Below are positions 22,435-30,752 of a DNA stretch of 64,000 nucleotides, in pieces. A program made the position numbers and the translations under genes. The stretch is from Paractinoplanes tereljensis. GTDB lineage: Bacteria; Actinomycetota; Actinomycetes; Mycobacteriales; Micromonosporaceae. The notes beneath the pieces are model-generated. The model did no database searches and was not told the DNA's origin. It saw nothing but the letters and a program-made list of their open reading frames with translations. The first letter of the stretch is position 1; the number at the start of each line of letters is the position of its first letter. Location of the stretch: NCBI RefSeq assembly GCF_016862435.1, contig NZ_BOMY01000002.1:248001-312000 (forward strand), in the 5' to 3' direction.

Positions 22435-23433
22435 ATGGAGGGTAACCCCGCCGCTCGCCTGTCCGCCCTGGCCGACGCCATCACACCGTGGGCCATCCGG
22501 GTGGCGGCGACCCTGGGCATAGCGGACGCCCTGGCCGGCGGCCCCCGTCCGGTGTCCGAGCTCGCGGCCGCCACCGAGGTCGACGCGGACGCCCTGGCCC
22601 GGGTGCTGCGCTACCTCGCCGCCCGTGGCGTGTTCAGCGAGCCCGGCCTGAACGTCTTCGCACTCACCGACCTGGCGGCGCCGCTGCGCTCGGACCATCC
22701 GGCCGGCCGGCACGCCTGGCTGACCATGAACGGCATCGGCGGCCGGCTGGACCGTACGTTCAGCACGCTTCTCGACGTGGTGACCACCGGACAGCCCGGC
22801 TATCCGCTGCTCTACGGCAAGCCGTTCTGGCAGGACCTGATGGACGACCAGGACCTGTCCGACTCGTTCGACGCCCTGATGACCACCCACTCGCCGTGGT
22901 TCTCGCAGGTAGCGGCCGCACTCGACTGGAGCGCGGCCCGACGGGTCGTCGACGTCGGCGGCGGCTCCGGCGCACTGCTGGCCGCGATCCTGAACCAGGC
23001 GCCGCATCTGCACGGCACCCTGGTCGACCTGCCGGCGACCATCGCGACGGCCAAGGAGTTCCTGGGCGGAGACCTCGCCGACCGGTCGACCACGGTGGCC
23101 GGGAGCTTCTTCGACGAGCTGCCGGCCGGGGACGACGTCTATCTGCTGTCGAACGTGCTGCACGACTGGAGCGACGCGGACGCCCGGCGCATCCTTGCCC
23201 GGTGCGCCGAGGCCGTGCCGGCCGGCGGGCGCCTGCTCATCGTCGAGCGAATCATCGCCGGTCAGCTGGACAACGACATGGTGACGCGGATGGACCTGCG
23301 GATGCTGGTTCTGGTCGGTGGCCGGGAGCGGTCCGCCGACGAGTACGGCGACCTGGCCGCCGAAGCGGGCTTCCGGCTCGAGCGGGAGATTCCCACCGCC
23401 TCCGGGCCGACGATCCTCGAATGCGTTCGATGA
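22435..23433 (+). CDS. SAM-dependent O-methyltransferase (second in the cluster)
   Basis: A 332-residue O-methyltransferase of the same family as the other two in this locus. The N-terminal dimerisation/winged-helix region (LGIADALAGGPRPVSELAAAT, LARVLRYLAARGVF) is followed by motif I VVDVGGGSGALL (about 165-176), LSNVLHDWSDADARRIL and MLVLVGGRERSADEYGDL. It has a GGAGGA ribosome site 7-8 nt before the ATG. Its stop overlaps the acyltransferase start (ATGA). The regiochemistry is unknown; with three such genes, up to three O-methyl groups are expected on the product. Confidence 0.88.
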   Translation: MEGNPAARLSALADAITPWAIRVAATLGIADALAGGPRPVSELAAATEVDADALARVLRYLAARGVFSEPGLNVFALTDLAAPLRSDHPAGRHAWLTMNGIGGRLDRTFSTLLDVVTTGQPGYPLLYGKPFWQDLMDDQDLSDSFDALMTTHSPWFSQVAAALDWSAARRVVDVGGGSGALLAAILNQAPHLHGTLVDLPATIATAKEFLGGDLADRSTTVAGSFFDELPAGDDVYLLSNVLHDWSDADARRILARCAEAVPAGGRLLIVERIIAGQLDNDMVTRMDLRMLVLVGGRERSADEYGDLAAEAGFRLEREIPTASGPTILECVR

Positions 23434-24368
23434 CCGACGCGGTCCTCCTCCTCTCCGGTCAGGGCAGCCAGTATCCGTCGATGGCCCGCGACCTGTTCCG
23501 CTCGGACGAACGGTTCCGCGCTCACCTGCAACACGTCGACGTGTGCCTGCGCCAGGTGGCCGGCCGCTCGGTCCTGCCCGGCCTGCTGCTGGCCAAGCCT
23601 CCGTTCGACGACGTGACGGTCACCCATCTCGGCATCTTCGCGACCCAGTACGCCTCGGCCATGATGCTGATCGATCGCGGGGTGCGGCCGACCGCGGTGC
23701 TGGCGATCAGCCTGGGCGAGTTCGCGGCCGCGGTGCTCACCGGGGCGTGGTCGCTGGAGCACGCCGCCCGGGTCCTGTCGATCCAGACGCGGGCGCTGGC
23801 CGTCCACTGCGACGCGGGCGGCATGATGGCCGTTCTGGCCCCGCCGGAGGAGTTGGAAGGCGAGCTCACCGCGCTGCCGGGGCGGCCGGAGGTGGCGCTG
23901 CGCAGCCGGCGCCACTTCGTTCTCGCGGGCAACCGGGACGCGCTGGACACGGCCACCGGATGGCTCGCGGAGCGGGGCTACGGGTCGGCCCGGATGCCGG
24001 TGACGCGGGGTTTCCACTCGAGGCAGATCGATCCCGCCCGGGAGCCGTTCCTGGCGGCCGCCGAGGGCGACGGCAGCGTGCGGCTCCCGCAGATCCCCTG
24101 GTTCTCCTGTGCGCTGGCCGCCGAGCGTCGGGACCACCCGGCTCCGGCCGACCTCTGGCAGGCGATCCGCGCACCGATCCGGTTCCTGGAGACCGCGGCC
24201 GCGCTGGGCGCGAGCGGGAAGCATCGCTGCGTCGACGTGGGTCCCGGCGCGGCCCTGACGACGCTCATGCGCGACAACGACGTGCCGATGATCGATTGCC
24301 GGCCGTTGTCCACCGCGCAGGGTGATGTGACGCGGCAGTTGAGCCGGCTACTGGCCCCCGGCCGCTGA
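23430..24368 (+). CDS. Free-standing acyltransferase of the malonyl-CoA:ACP transacylase fold
   Basis: A 312-residue FabD-like acyltransferase: GQGSQYPSM (residues 10-18), nucleophile Ser94 in AISLGEF (the usual GHSxGE is altered to AISLGE) and the catalytic His in GFHSRQI (about residue 195). Stand-alone ATs of this kind (ZhuC, DpsD types) accompany type II PKSs with unusual starter units, either loading the starter or removing acetyl-ACP. That is the likely role here, because no KSIII is present and 2-oxoacid-dehydrogenase subunits are. The modified nucleophile elbow and a Thr/Gln pattern unlike malonyl-specific enzymes leave specificity open. Confidence 0.8.
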   Translation: MTDAVLLLSGQGSQYPSMARDLFRSDERFRAHLQHVDVCLRQVAGRSVLPGLLLAKPPFDDVTVTHLGIFATQYASAMMLIDRGVRPTAVLAISLGEFAAAVLTGAWSLEHAARVLSIQTRALAVHCDAGGMMAVLAPPEELEGELTALPGRPEVALRSRRHFVLAGNRDALDTATGWLAERGYGSARMPVTRGFHSRQIDPAREPFLAAAEGDGSVRLPQIPWFSCALAAERRDHPAPADLWQAIRAPIRFLETAAALGASGKHRCVDVGPGAALTTLMRDNDVPMIDCRPLSTAQGDVTRQLSRLLAPGR

Positions 24369-24411
24369 GAAATGAGGCGGCAATGGAGCCGGCCACTGGC
24401 CGGCCGCTGAG
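24342..24411 (+). repeat. Partial duplication of the acyltransferase gene 3' end
   Basis: The last codons of the acyltransferase with its stop (from GAGCCGGCTACTGG to CCGGCCGCTGAG) recur just after the gene as GAGCCGGCCACTGGCCGGCCGCTGAG, split here into its blocks GAGCCGGCCACTGG and CCGGCCGCTGAG. It looks like a small tandem duplication that left a second stop-like end outside the reading frame. Confidence 0.5.
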
Positions 24412-24432
24412 CGGACCGCCGCCACGGTCCGC
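24411..24432. terminator. Bidirectional terminator between acyltransferase and SARP genes
   Basis: Arms GCGGACCG (24411-24418) and CGGTCCGC (24425-24432) pair perfectly around CCGCCA, in the 73-nt gap between two convergent genes. There is no U-tract, which is usual in high-GC actinomycetes. Confidence 0.6.
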
Positions 24433-24441
24433 GCTCGGGCG

Positions 24442-25200
24442 TCAGCCGGCGGATCCGGCGAGAACCTCGAGCTGAAGGCGTTCCAGCTGCGGTGAGGGGT
24501 CGAGCCCGAGCTCCTCGTCGAGGATGCGGCGGGCGTTCTGGTAGGCGCGCAGGGCGTCGCCCCGGCGCGACGAACGGTGCAGCGCGGTGATCAGCTGCTC
24601 GTGGAACCACTCGTTCCACGGGTAGCTGGACACGAGCGTCTGCAGCTGAGGCACGATCTCGCGGTGCCGGCCGAGTTGCATCTCGGCCGCGACCAGCAGC
24701 TCGGTGGCCCGGATCCGGTCCTCGTCCAGACGGGCAACGTCGGTTTCGAGCGGATGCCCCTTGCTGACGTCGTCGAGGGCCGGGCCGCGCCATAGACGCA
24801 GGGCCTGCCGCAGGTGTTCCACCGCGTCGGCGTACCGGCCCTGCTCCGATTCCGTCTGGCCCCGGGCCACGAGCTGGGTGAACTCGGTGAGATCGAGGGA
24901 CGCGCCCGGGATCCGCAGGGTGTAGCCGGGGTGCTGGGTGAGCAGCTGGCAGCTGTCGTCGTGCGGTGCTGTCTGCCGAAGCCGCTTACGAAGGTGGTAA
25001 ACGTACGTCTGAATCGTCGTCACGGCGCTCGACGGCACGTTCTCATCCCACACCTCGCGAATTATCGCGGACATGCTGACGGTTTCGTTCGGATGCAGAA
25101 GAAGCAGAGCGAATACCTCCCGCATCTTCGGTGCGGTCAGCAGACATGGCCGCCCGTCGTAGCGAATTTCGAGCGGACCGAGAACCTTCAGTTTCCACAT
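24442..25200 (-). CDS. SARP-family pathway activator
   Basis: A 252-residue Streptomyces antibiotic regulatory protein of the small ActII-4/DnrI type. An OmpR-like winged helix covers about residues 1-95 (LGPLEIRYDGRPCLLTAPKMREVFALLLLHP, given in parts: LGPLEIRYDG, APKMREVFALLL, TIQTYVYHLRKRLR), followed by a bacterial transcriptional activation domain (95-250, EQGRYADAVEHLRQAL, LDEELGLDPSPQLERL). There is no ATPase domain. The start is the ATG of MWKLKVLG, preceded by AAGGAGAC; the frame is open further upstream. It is expected to activate the PKS operons. It faces the MFS exporter gene across a long AT-richer intergenic region. Confidence 0.92.
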   Translation of the reverse strand: MWKLKVLGPLEIRYDGRPCLLTAPKMREVFALLLLHPNETVSMSAIIREVWDENVPSSAVTTIQTYVYHLRKRLRQTAPHDDSCQLLTQHPGYTLRIPGASLDLTEFTQLVARGQTESEQGRYADAVEHLRQALRLWRGPALDDVSKGHPLETDVARLDEDRIRATELLVAAEMQLGRHREIVPQLQTLVSSYPWNEWFHEQLITALHRSSRRGDALRAYQNARRILDEELGLDPSPQLERLQLEVLAGSAG

Positions 25201-25693
25201 TGGGGTCTCCTTGTTACAGTCGCGTGACTCGCGTATTACTGCTCGCATACGTCTATCTGAATAGCCGCTGAGCCGAACAAAACACCCAGTCACCGTACTC
25301 AGGGCATCACCGTGGGCGCAACGGCAGAGACGGTGCGTAGGCACCGGCGGCAGGCGTAGCGGAACCACCGCTGTCAGGAAGGTCACTCTCGCCACGTTCA
25401 GATTGCCCGTATTAAACGAATATTTAGTGACCGAGATAAAGCGTTCCCGATTCGGATGCCGGGAAACAGGACAGGATTCGACTATTACGACATGTCTACT
25501 TAGGAGTCTCTTTTTCATCCGGTCCGATCGCCTTCGCAGCATCGACGTCAGTGCATTTCTGCCGGGTGGCCACCCGGCCCGGCCGGCCACCAACGAGGCC
25601 GCCGACACGCTTGCCCGGCGCGACCGTCCCGATTACTCTCGTACGAGTAATCGCGTTGGACTATTTCTCACGCTCAGAAGCGGGGCGGTTCTC
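25201..25693. promoter_or_regulatory. Intergenic region between SARP and exporter genes
   Basis: This 493-nt stretch has no convincing gene; frames through it are only upstream extensions of its neighbours. It is AT-richer than its surroundings (for example near 25410-25440 and 25480-25515), as expected for promoters of the SARP (leftward) and the exporter (rightward). One strong palindrome (25630-25653) lies 40 nt before the exporter start. I could not identify clear SARP heptamer repeats. Confidence 0.6.
25630..25653. promoter_or_regulatory. Probable repressor operator before the exporter gene
   Basis: Perfect 9-bp arms CGATTACTC (25630-25638) and GAGTAATCG (25645-25653) surround TCGTAC. 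The site lies 40 nt upstream of the exporter ATG, where a repressor could block transcription. Size and symmetry fit a TetR-type site, as is common for drug exporters, but no TetR gene is in the window. Confidence 0.6.
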
Positions 25694-27475
25694 ATGGCAG
25701 ACGGCACAGCTACCAGCTGGCAGACCGACACAGCACCACCCGACCCGCGCCGGTGGTACGCATTGGCCGCAGTGCTCGCCGGGGCGCTGATCATCCTGAT
25801 CGACAGCACCATCGTGAACGTGGCGATCCCACCCCTGCAGCGCGACCTCGAGGCCAGCTACGACTCCGCGGAGTGGGTGATCACCGGCTATGCCCTGGCC
25901 TACGGCCTGTTGCTCATCCCCGGCGGCCGGCTCGGCGACCGCTTCGGCTACAAGAAGCTGTTCCTGCTCTCGCTGGCCGGCTTCACCATCACGTCCGCCC
26001 TCTGCGGCCTGGCCCAGGGACCGGTCAGCCTCATCGTCTGGCGGGTCCTGCAGGGCGCCATGGCCGGCCTGATGAACCCGCAGATCCTCGCGGTCATCCA
26101 GGTCGCCTTCCCGATGAAGGAACGAGGCCGCGCCTACGGCCTCTACGGCGCGGTGAGCGGCGTCGCGGTCGCGCTCGGCCCGCTGCTGGGCGGCCTGCTG
26201 ATCGACTGGAACGTGCAGGACCTGGGCTGGCGGCCGATCTTCCTGATCAATGTGCCGCTCGGCATCATCACGGCCGTGATGGCCGCTGCCTGGTTGCGGG
26301 AAGCCCGCGGCCGCGGCGGCTCGCTCGACCCGATCGGCATCCTGCTGATCGGCTCGGCCATCTTCCTGCTCAGCTTCCCGCTGGTCGAGGGCCGGGCGGC
26401 CGGCTGGCCGCTGTGGTCCTGGCTCATGCTGGCCGCGTCGGTGCCGATGTTCGCCCTGTTCGTGATCTTCGAGCGGAGCCGGACCCGGCGTGGCCGGGAG
26501 CCCCTGATCGACCTGAACCTGTTCCGCGGGCGCACCTTCAGCGCCGGCATCGGCATCGGCTTCGCCTACTTCGCCGGCTTCATCAGCCTCTGGTTCGTGC
26601 TCTCCCTCTACCTGCAGCTCGGCCTGGCCCGCTCGGCGCTCTACGCCGGCCTGGTGCTGCTGCCCTTCGCGGTCGGCTCGTTCGCCGGCGGGCTGTTCTC
26701 GGACTGGTTCTCCAGCCGAATGGGCCGCTGGGTGATAGCGCTCGGCGCCGGTCTGGTGTCGGCCGGCATCATCGGGCTGATCGTCACGATCGACCAGGTC
26801 GGCGCCGACGTGTCCGGCTGGGCCTTGGTGCCGTCGCTCCTGGTCAGCGGCCTCGGTTCCGGGCTGGTCATCTCGCCGAACGTCGACATCGTGCTGTCCG
26901 GCGTGCAGTGGAAGGACGCGGGCGCGGCCAGCGGCGTGCTCAACACCGCGCAACGTCTCGGCATGGCGCTGGGCCTGGCCGTGGTTGGCGTCGCCTTCTT
27001 CGGTGCGCTCGGCAACCACGCGGCGGCATCGGCCGAGCAGGTGACGCCGCAACTGCAGCAGCAACTGGTGGCGGCCGGCCTCAGCCCGGACGAGGCGCAG
27101 CAGAGCGTCGATCAGTTCCAGCGGTGCTTCGTGGATCGGGGCAACGCCGATGACCCGACCGCCGTGCCCGCGAGTTGCCCGCAGGCCGAGCCCGGACCGG
27201 TCGGCGCGGCCTTCACCGAGGCGGCCGACGCCGCCGTGGCCGACAACTTCACCCACGCCGTGCTGGTCGGCGCCGCCTATTCGCTCGGTGCGGTGGTGCT
27301 CAGCCTGCTGCTGGTGTTCGTGCTGCCCAAACCGCAGCCGCAGAGCTGGGGCGGCGACTCCTCGGCGGGCGAGGGCTCGTGGGGCGGCGACGGCGACAGC
27401 GACAGCAACGGTGGCGGCGACTGGTCGGATGCCAAGAGCACGACGGAGTGGTCGAAGACCGACAACAAGACCTGA
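25694..27475 (+). CDS. DHA2-family (EmrB/QacA) major facilitator exporter
   Basis: A 593-residue, 14-helix drug:proton antiporter of the DHA2 family. Motif D1-like IDSTIVNVAIPPLQ lies in helix 1, motif A GGRLGDRFGYKKLF between helices 2 and 3, and motif C-like GVAVALGPLLGGLLI in helix 5. An extracytoplasmic insertion with two Cys (QRCFVD and ASCPQA) lies before the last helix, and a Gly/Ser/Asp-rich cytoplasmic tail of about 45 residues closes the protein. The ATG of MADGTATS was chosen because helix 1 starts about 25 residues later. It probably exports the cluster product and confers self-resistance. It is preceded by a palindromic operator and followed by a very strong terminator. Confidence 0.9.
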   Translation: MADGTATSWQTDTAPPDPRRWYALAAVLAGALIILIDSTIVNVAIPPLQRDLEASYDSAEWVITGYALAYGLLLIPGGRLGDRFGYKKLFLLSLAGFTITSALCGLAQGPVSLIVWRVLQGAMAGLMNPQILAVIQVAFPMKERGRAYGLYGAVSGVAVALGPLLGGLLIDWNVQDLGWRPIFLINVPLGIITAVMAAAWLREARGRGGSLDPIGILLIGSAIFLLSFPLVEGRAAGWPLWSWLMLAASVPMFALFVIFERSRTRRGREPLIDLNLFRGRTFSAGIGIGFAYFAGFISLWFVLSLYLQLGLARSALYAGLVLLPFAVGSFAGGLFSDWFSSRMGRWVIALGAGLVSAGIIGLIVTIDQVGADVSGWALVPSLLVSGLGSGLVISPNVDIVLSGVQWKDAGAASGVLNTAQRLGMALGLAVVGVAFFGALGNHAAASAEQVTPQLQQQLVAAGLSPDEAQQSVDQFQRCFVDRGNADDPTAVPASCPQAEPGPVGAAFTEAADAAVADNFTHAVLVGAAYSLGAVVLSLLLVFVLPKPQPQSWGGDSSAGEGSWGGDGDSDSNGGGDWSDAKSTTEWSKTDNKT

Positions 27476-27491
27476 TTCGTACGCCCCGCCC

Positions 27492-27530
27492 GCCGGCACC
27501 CGTTCCGTCCCCCGCGGAACGGGTGCCGGC
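27492..27530 (+). terminator. Strong terminator after the exporter gene
   Basis: Perfect 16-bp arms, GCCGGCACCCGTTCCG (27492-27507) and its complement (27515-27530), with a 7-nt loop. It begins 17 nt after the exporter stop and isolates the exporter from the NmrA-like gene. Confidence 0.85.
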
Positions 27531-27625
27531 CCATGTGCCACGGCCCGGGTTCGAGCAGGCGTCGAGCCAGCCGCGATCGAGGGCCGCCACAGTGAAAATC
27601 CAAGTACTCACGCGAGGAGACACGC

Positions 27626-28510
27626 ATGGCTTTCAGCGTCTTGGTCACCGGGGCCACTGGACTTCAGGGCGGCGCGGTCGCCCGCCGGCTGCTCGAAGAC
27701 GGGCACACCGTCACCGTGCTCACCCGCAAGCCCGACTCGGCGCCGGCGCGGGAGCTGGCCGGCCGGGGAGCCCGGCTGGTGACCGGCGACTTCACCGAAC
27801 CCGCCTCGCTGCCCGGCGCCTTCGCCGGTGTCGACGTGGCCTTCGCGATGGGCACCCCGCTCGAGGCCGGGCCCGACGGTGAGACCCGCCAGGCGATAAC
27901 GCTGCTCGACGCGGCAGCGGCGGCCGGGGTGCGGCACGTGGTCTACAGCTCGGCGGCGAACGCCGACAAGGGCACCGGGATCAGCTGGTTCGACAGCAAG
28001 CTGGAGGTGGAGAAGCACCTGAGCGGCCTCGGCGTGCCCTGGACCATTGTCGCCCCGGCCGTCTTCATGGAGGTGGTCAGCAGTGCGCAGACCGTGGCCG
28101 GGCTGCGCGAGGGAAAACTGATCATGCCGCTGAGCCCGGACCGCACGCTGCAGTACGTCGATCCCGAGGACATCGCCGGCTTCGTCTCGCTGGTGCTGGC
28201 CGATCCCGGCCGCTTCGCCGGGCGGCGCGTCGACCTGGTCTCCGACGTCACCACCGGTCCGGCCCTGGCCGATCTGCTGACCCGCCACACCGGGCGGCCG
28301 ATCACCTACACCCGCAACACGGTGGAGGAGTTGCGCCGGTACGGCGGTGACGACGTCGCCAAGATGTTCATCTGGTTCGAGGACGGTGGCTTCGACATGG
28401 ACGCGGCCGCACTGCACACCGAGTTCCCCGAGGTCGGCTGGCACACCTTCGAGCAGTGGGCCGCCCGGCAGGACTGGGCCGAGGTGATGAACCGGCAACC
28501 GGCCTGGTGA
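27626..28510 (+). CDS. NmrA-like NAD(P)-binding (atypical SDR) protein
   Basis: A 294-residue Rossmann protein of the NmrA/atypical short-chain dehydrogenase family. The dinucleotide motif is VLVTGATGLQGGAVARRL (residues 5-22). HVVYSSAANADKG and the later IVAPAVFMEVVSS fit NmrA proteins; the classical SDR YxxxK is absent. ActVA-ORF4, an NmrA-family protein of the actinorhodin locus, takes part in dimerisation of the aromatic monomer, so a coupling or redox role here is possible, especially beside a multicopper oxidase. Its stop is 1 nt from the end of that convergent gene. Confidence 0.75.
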   Translation: MAFSVLVTGATGLQGGAVARRLLEDGHTVTVLTRKPDSAPARELAGRGARLVTGDFTEPASLPGAFAGVDVAFAMGTPLEAGPDGETRQAITLLDAAAAAGVRHVVYSSAANADKGTGISWFDSKLEVEKHLSGLGVPWTIVAPAVFMEVVSSAQTVAGLREGKLIMPLSPDRTLQYVDPEDIAGFVSLVLADPGRFAGRRVDLVSDVTTGPALADLLTRHTGRPITYTRNTVEELRRYGGDDVAKMFIWFEDGGFDMDAAALHTEFPEVGWHTFEQWAARQDWAEVMNRQPAW

Positions 28511-28511
28511 G

Positions 28512-30296
28512 TCACTGCACCGTGAAGTTAGCCATCATCATCATGTCCTCGTGCTCGAGGTTGTGACAGTGGAAGACGTACTTGCCGCGCCACCCCTCGA
28601 AGCGGCTGACGATCCGCACGGTCTCGCCGGGACGGACCCGGACGGTGTCCTTCCACCCGCCGTCCCACGGCTCGGGGCTCTGCGGCCGTGACCGCGACAG
28701 CACCCGGAAGTGGACCAGGTGCAGATGCACCGGATGCGCCACGTCGCTGGTGAACTCCCAGATCTCGGTGCTACCCAGGGCCGGCGAGGCCAGGCTCTGG
28801 CGGTCGTCGAACATCGCGCCGTTGATGCCCCACATGCCGTCGGCGCGGCGGGTGAAGTCGAAATGACGGATCCCCACCGCGTCGGCGGGATCGGGCAGGT
28901 CCAGCGGCGGCGCGAGCCGGGCCGGAACGGTAGCCGTCTCGGTCTCGCGCCGCACCACGTCGAAGCACATCAACTCGGTGACCACCGGGATCGTCCGGTC
29001 GTTGTTGACGAGCACCACGCGGGTGCCGACCGGGTAGCGGGCGAAATCGATGACCACGTCGAAGCGCTCGGCGGGAGACATCACGATGTTGCGTAGCCCG
29101 ACCGGCGAGGACAACAGTCCGCCGTCGCTGCCGACCTGGACGAACGGATCGCCCGACGGCGGGGGCGGGTCGAGCGTGATGTCCCAGTGCCGGGCGTTCG
29201 AGGCGTTGAGGACGCGGAATCGGTATTTCGTCGCGCTGACCTCCATGCGCGGCCAGGGCACGCCGTTGACCAGGGCGGTGTCGCCGTACTGCCCGTTCAT
29301 GGCCCACGGGTACAACCCGGGCGTGCGCAACGACGGGTCGGAGCTCGGGTAGTACATCGTGCCGTCGGCCTCGAAGAGCCGGTCGGTGATCAGCAGCGGG
29401 ACGTCCTTGTCGCCGGCCGGTAGCGGCAGCGCGTCCTCCACCGCGTCGCGGATGATGTGGAATCCGGCCAGGCCGCGGTAGACCTGCGGGCCGGTGAAGT
29501 CGAGCCGGTGATCGTGGTACCACAGGGTGGCGCCGCGCTGGTCGGTCGGATAGGCGTAACGGCGTGCGGTGCCCGGCGCCATCAGGTCGGTCGGGTGGCC
29601 GTCCTGCGCGGGCGGGTTCTTGCCGCCGTGCAGGTGAACGGCGACCGGCACGGCGAGCCGGTTGGTGTGGTCGACAATGGTGGGCCGGCCGGACCGGGCC
29701 ATGATCGTCGGACCCGGGAAGACCCCCTCGTACCCCATGATCGGGGTTCGCAGGCCGGGGATGATCTCGATCGAGGCGTCCCGCTGGGTCATCGCGTAGT
29801 ACGTGCCGCTGACGTCGTCCCGGACCGGCCGCTGCACCGGCGGCACCACGAAGGGCAGCGTGAAGTGCTGCACCGGCGGGCTCGCCTTGGGCGGGTTGCG
29901 GGGTGGCACCCACTCGGTCGGGCCGGCGCCGCGACGGCCGCGCGCGTCGGAGCTGGGCACCCCGCCCGGCGGATCGGCACAGCCCTTGTTGGTCAGGACC
30001 ACCGCGCCCGCGGTCACGGCCAGGACCCCGACGCTGAGGGCGCGCCGGCGACTGAACAGCCGGCCGGCCCGCTCGCCGAGAGTGGGTTCGAACACCACGA
30101 CATTCACCTCGCTGTGGTCGGCGTCGCTTCGATCAGCGCCGCTCTGGGGGCGGGTCCGCCACTCACGCAGTCGATCGCGGAGGGCGGACCCGGCACGGCG
30201 TGCGAACCGGCCCAGCAGGACCAGGTGAGCGCTGACGACACCGACGATCTCGAGCGCCCGCCACAGCAGGTGAGCCCAGCCCGAACGATCGCCCAT
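28512..30296 (-). CDS. Membrane-anchored multicopper oxidase (laccase/CotA type)
   Basis: A 594-residue three-domain multicopper oxidase. All four copper motifs are intact: HLHGG, WYHDH, HPVHLHLVHF and HCHNLEHEDMM. The N-terminal 110 residues are unusual: a first hydrophobic segment (about 15-30), a basic linker, then a Tat-like SRRRALSVGVLAV segment (about 82-105), so the enzyme should face outside, anchored or Tat-exported. It would oxidise phenols and could couple or quinonise an aromatic polyketide outside the cell, or act like spore-coat laccase. It has its own operator region. The ATG is preceded by no obvious strong ribosome site, so a later start cannot be excluded. Confidence 0.88.
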   Translation of the reverse strand: MGDRSGWAHLLWRALEIVGVVSAHLVLLGRFARRAGSALRDRLREWRTRPQSGADRSDADHSEVNVVVFEPTLGERAGRLFSRRRALSVGVLAVTAGAVVLTNKGCADPPGGVPSSDARGRRGAGPTEWVPPRNPPKASPPVQHFTLPFVVPPVQRPVRDDVSGTYYAMTQRDASIEIIPGLRTPIMGYEGVFPGPTIMARSGRPTIVDHTNRLAVPVAVHLHGGKNPPAQDGHPTDLMAPGTARRYAYPTDQRGATLWYHDHRLDFTGPQVYRGLAGFHIIRDAVEDALPLPAGDKDVPLLITDRLFEADGTMYYPSSDPSLRTPGLYPWAMNGQYGDTALVNGVPWPRMEVSATKYRFRVLNASNARHWDITLDPPPPSGDPFVQVGSDGGLLSSPVGLRNIVMSPAERFDVVIDFARYPVGTRVVLVNNDRTIPVVTELMCFDVVRRETETATVPARLAPPLDLPDPADAVGIRHFDFTRRADGMWGINGAMFDDRQSLASPALGSTEIWEFTSDVAHPVHLHLVHFRVLSRSRPQSPEPWDGGWKDTVRVRPGETVRIVSRFEGWRGKYVFHCHNLEHEDMMMMANFTVQ

Positions 30297-30310
30297 GTCA
30301 CGACACCCTA

Positions 30311-30338
30311 ACTCGTACGCGATTAGTCGCTTATGAGT
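30311..30338. promoter_or_regulatory. 28-bp imperfect palindrome before the multicopper oxidase gene
   Basis: Half-sites ACTCGTACGCGATT and AGTCGCTTATGAGT form a symmetric element in which 11 of 14 base pairs match (ACTC-N-TA-N-GCGA-N-TA and its complement). It lies 14 nt upstream of the oxidase start in the 54-nt gap after the VOC gene. It indicates an independent, regulated promoter for the oxidase. Confidence 0.55.
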
Positions 30339-30350
30339 ATACGTCGGTCG

Positions 30351-30752
30351 TCAGTGTCGCGGCTCGTGCAGGACCTGGCAGAACATCAGCGCGTTCCCGT
30401 CCGGGTCGAGAAAGGTCAAGAACGAGATCAGCTCGGGAATGACCTGGTCCGGACCCTGGACCCGGACATCCATCGCGGTCAGGCGGGCGCGCTCGGTCGC
30501 GAGGTCGCGTACCCCGAAAGTGGGCATCGCGCCGCCGCCCGGAGCGACCTGGGGCATCCGGTAGAGCCCGAGATAGACGTCCTTGGTGGGCGTGATGAAC
30601 TCGCACCAGCCGACCTTCGCGTCGGCCCGGAACTCGATCTCGAAGCCGAGCACCCTCTGGTACCACTCGATGGAGCGGTCCATGTCGGTGACCGCGAGCC
30701 AGGGGGTGAAGATTCCGTCGTACTGCGGGGCGGGCGAGATTGATTCGGTCAT
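30351..30752 (-). CDS. VOC (glyoxalase/dioxygenase) superfamily protein
   Basis: A 133-residue vicinal-oxygen-chelate fold protein: TPWLAVTDMDRSIEWYQRVLGF opens the first beta-alpha-beta-beta-beta module (residues 16-37; parts TPWLAVTDMD and SIEWYQRVLGFE), and SFLTFLDPDGNALMFCQV closes the second. Metal ligands are only partly clear (Glu in the last strand is replaced in part). Such proteins serve as resistance binders, cyclases or dioxygenases in antibiotic loci. Its ATG overlaps the E2 stop (ATGA), so it belongs to the TcmI-E1-E2 operon and is its last gene. Confidence 0.75.
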   Translation of the reverse strand: MTESISPAPQYDGIFTPWLAVTDMDRSIEWYQRVLGFEIEFRADAKVGWCEFITPTKDVYLGLYRMPQVAPGGGAMPTFGVRDLATERARLTAMDVRVQGPDQVIPELISFLTFLDPDGNALMFCQVLHEPRH

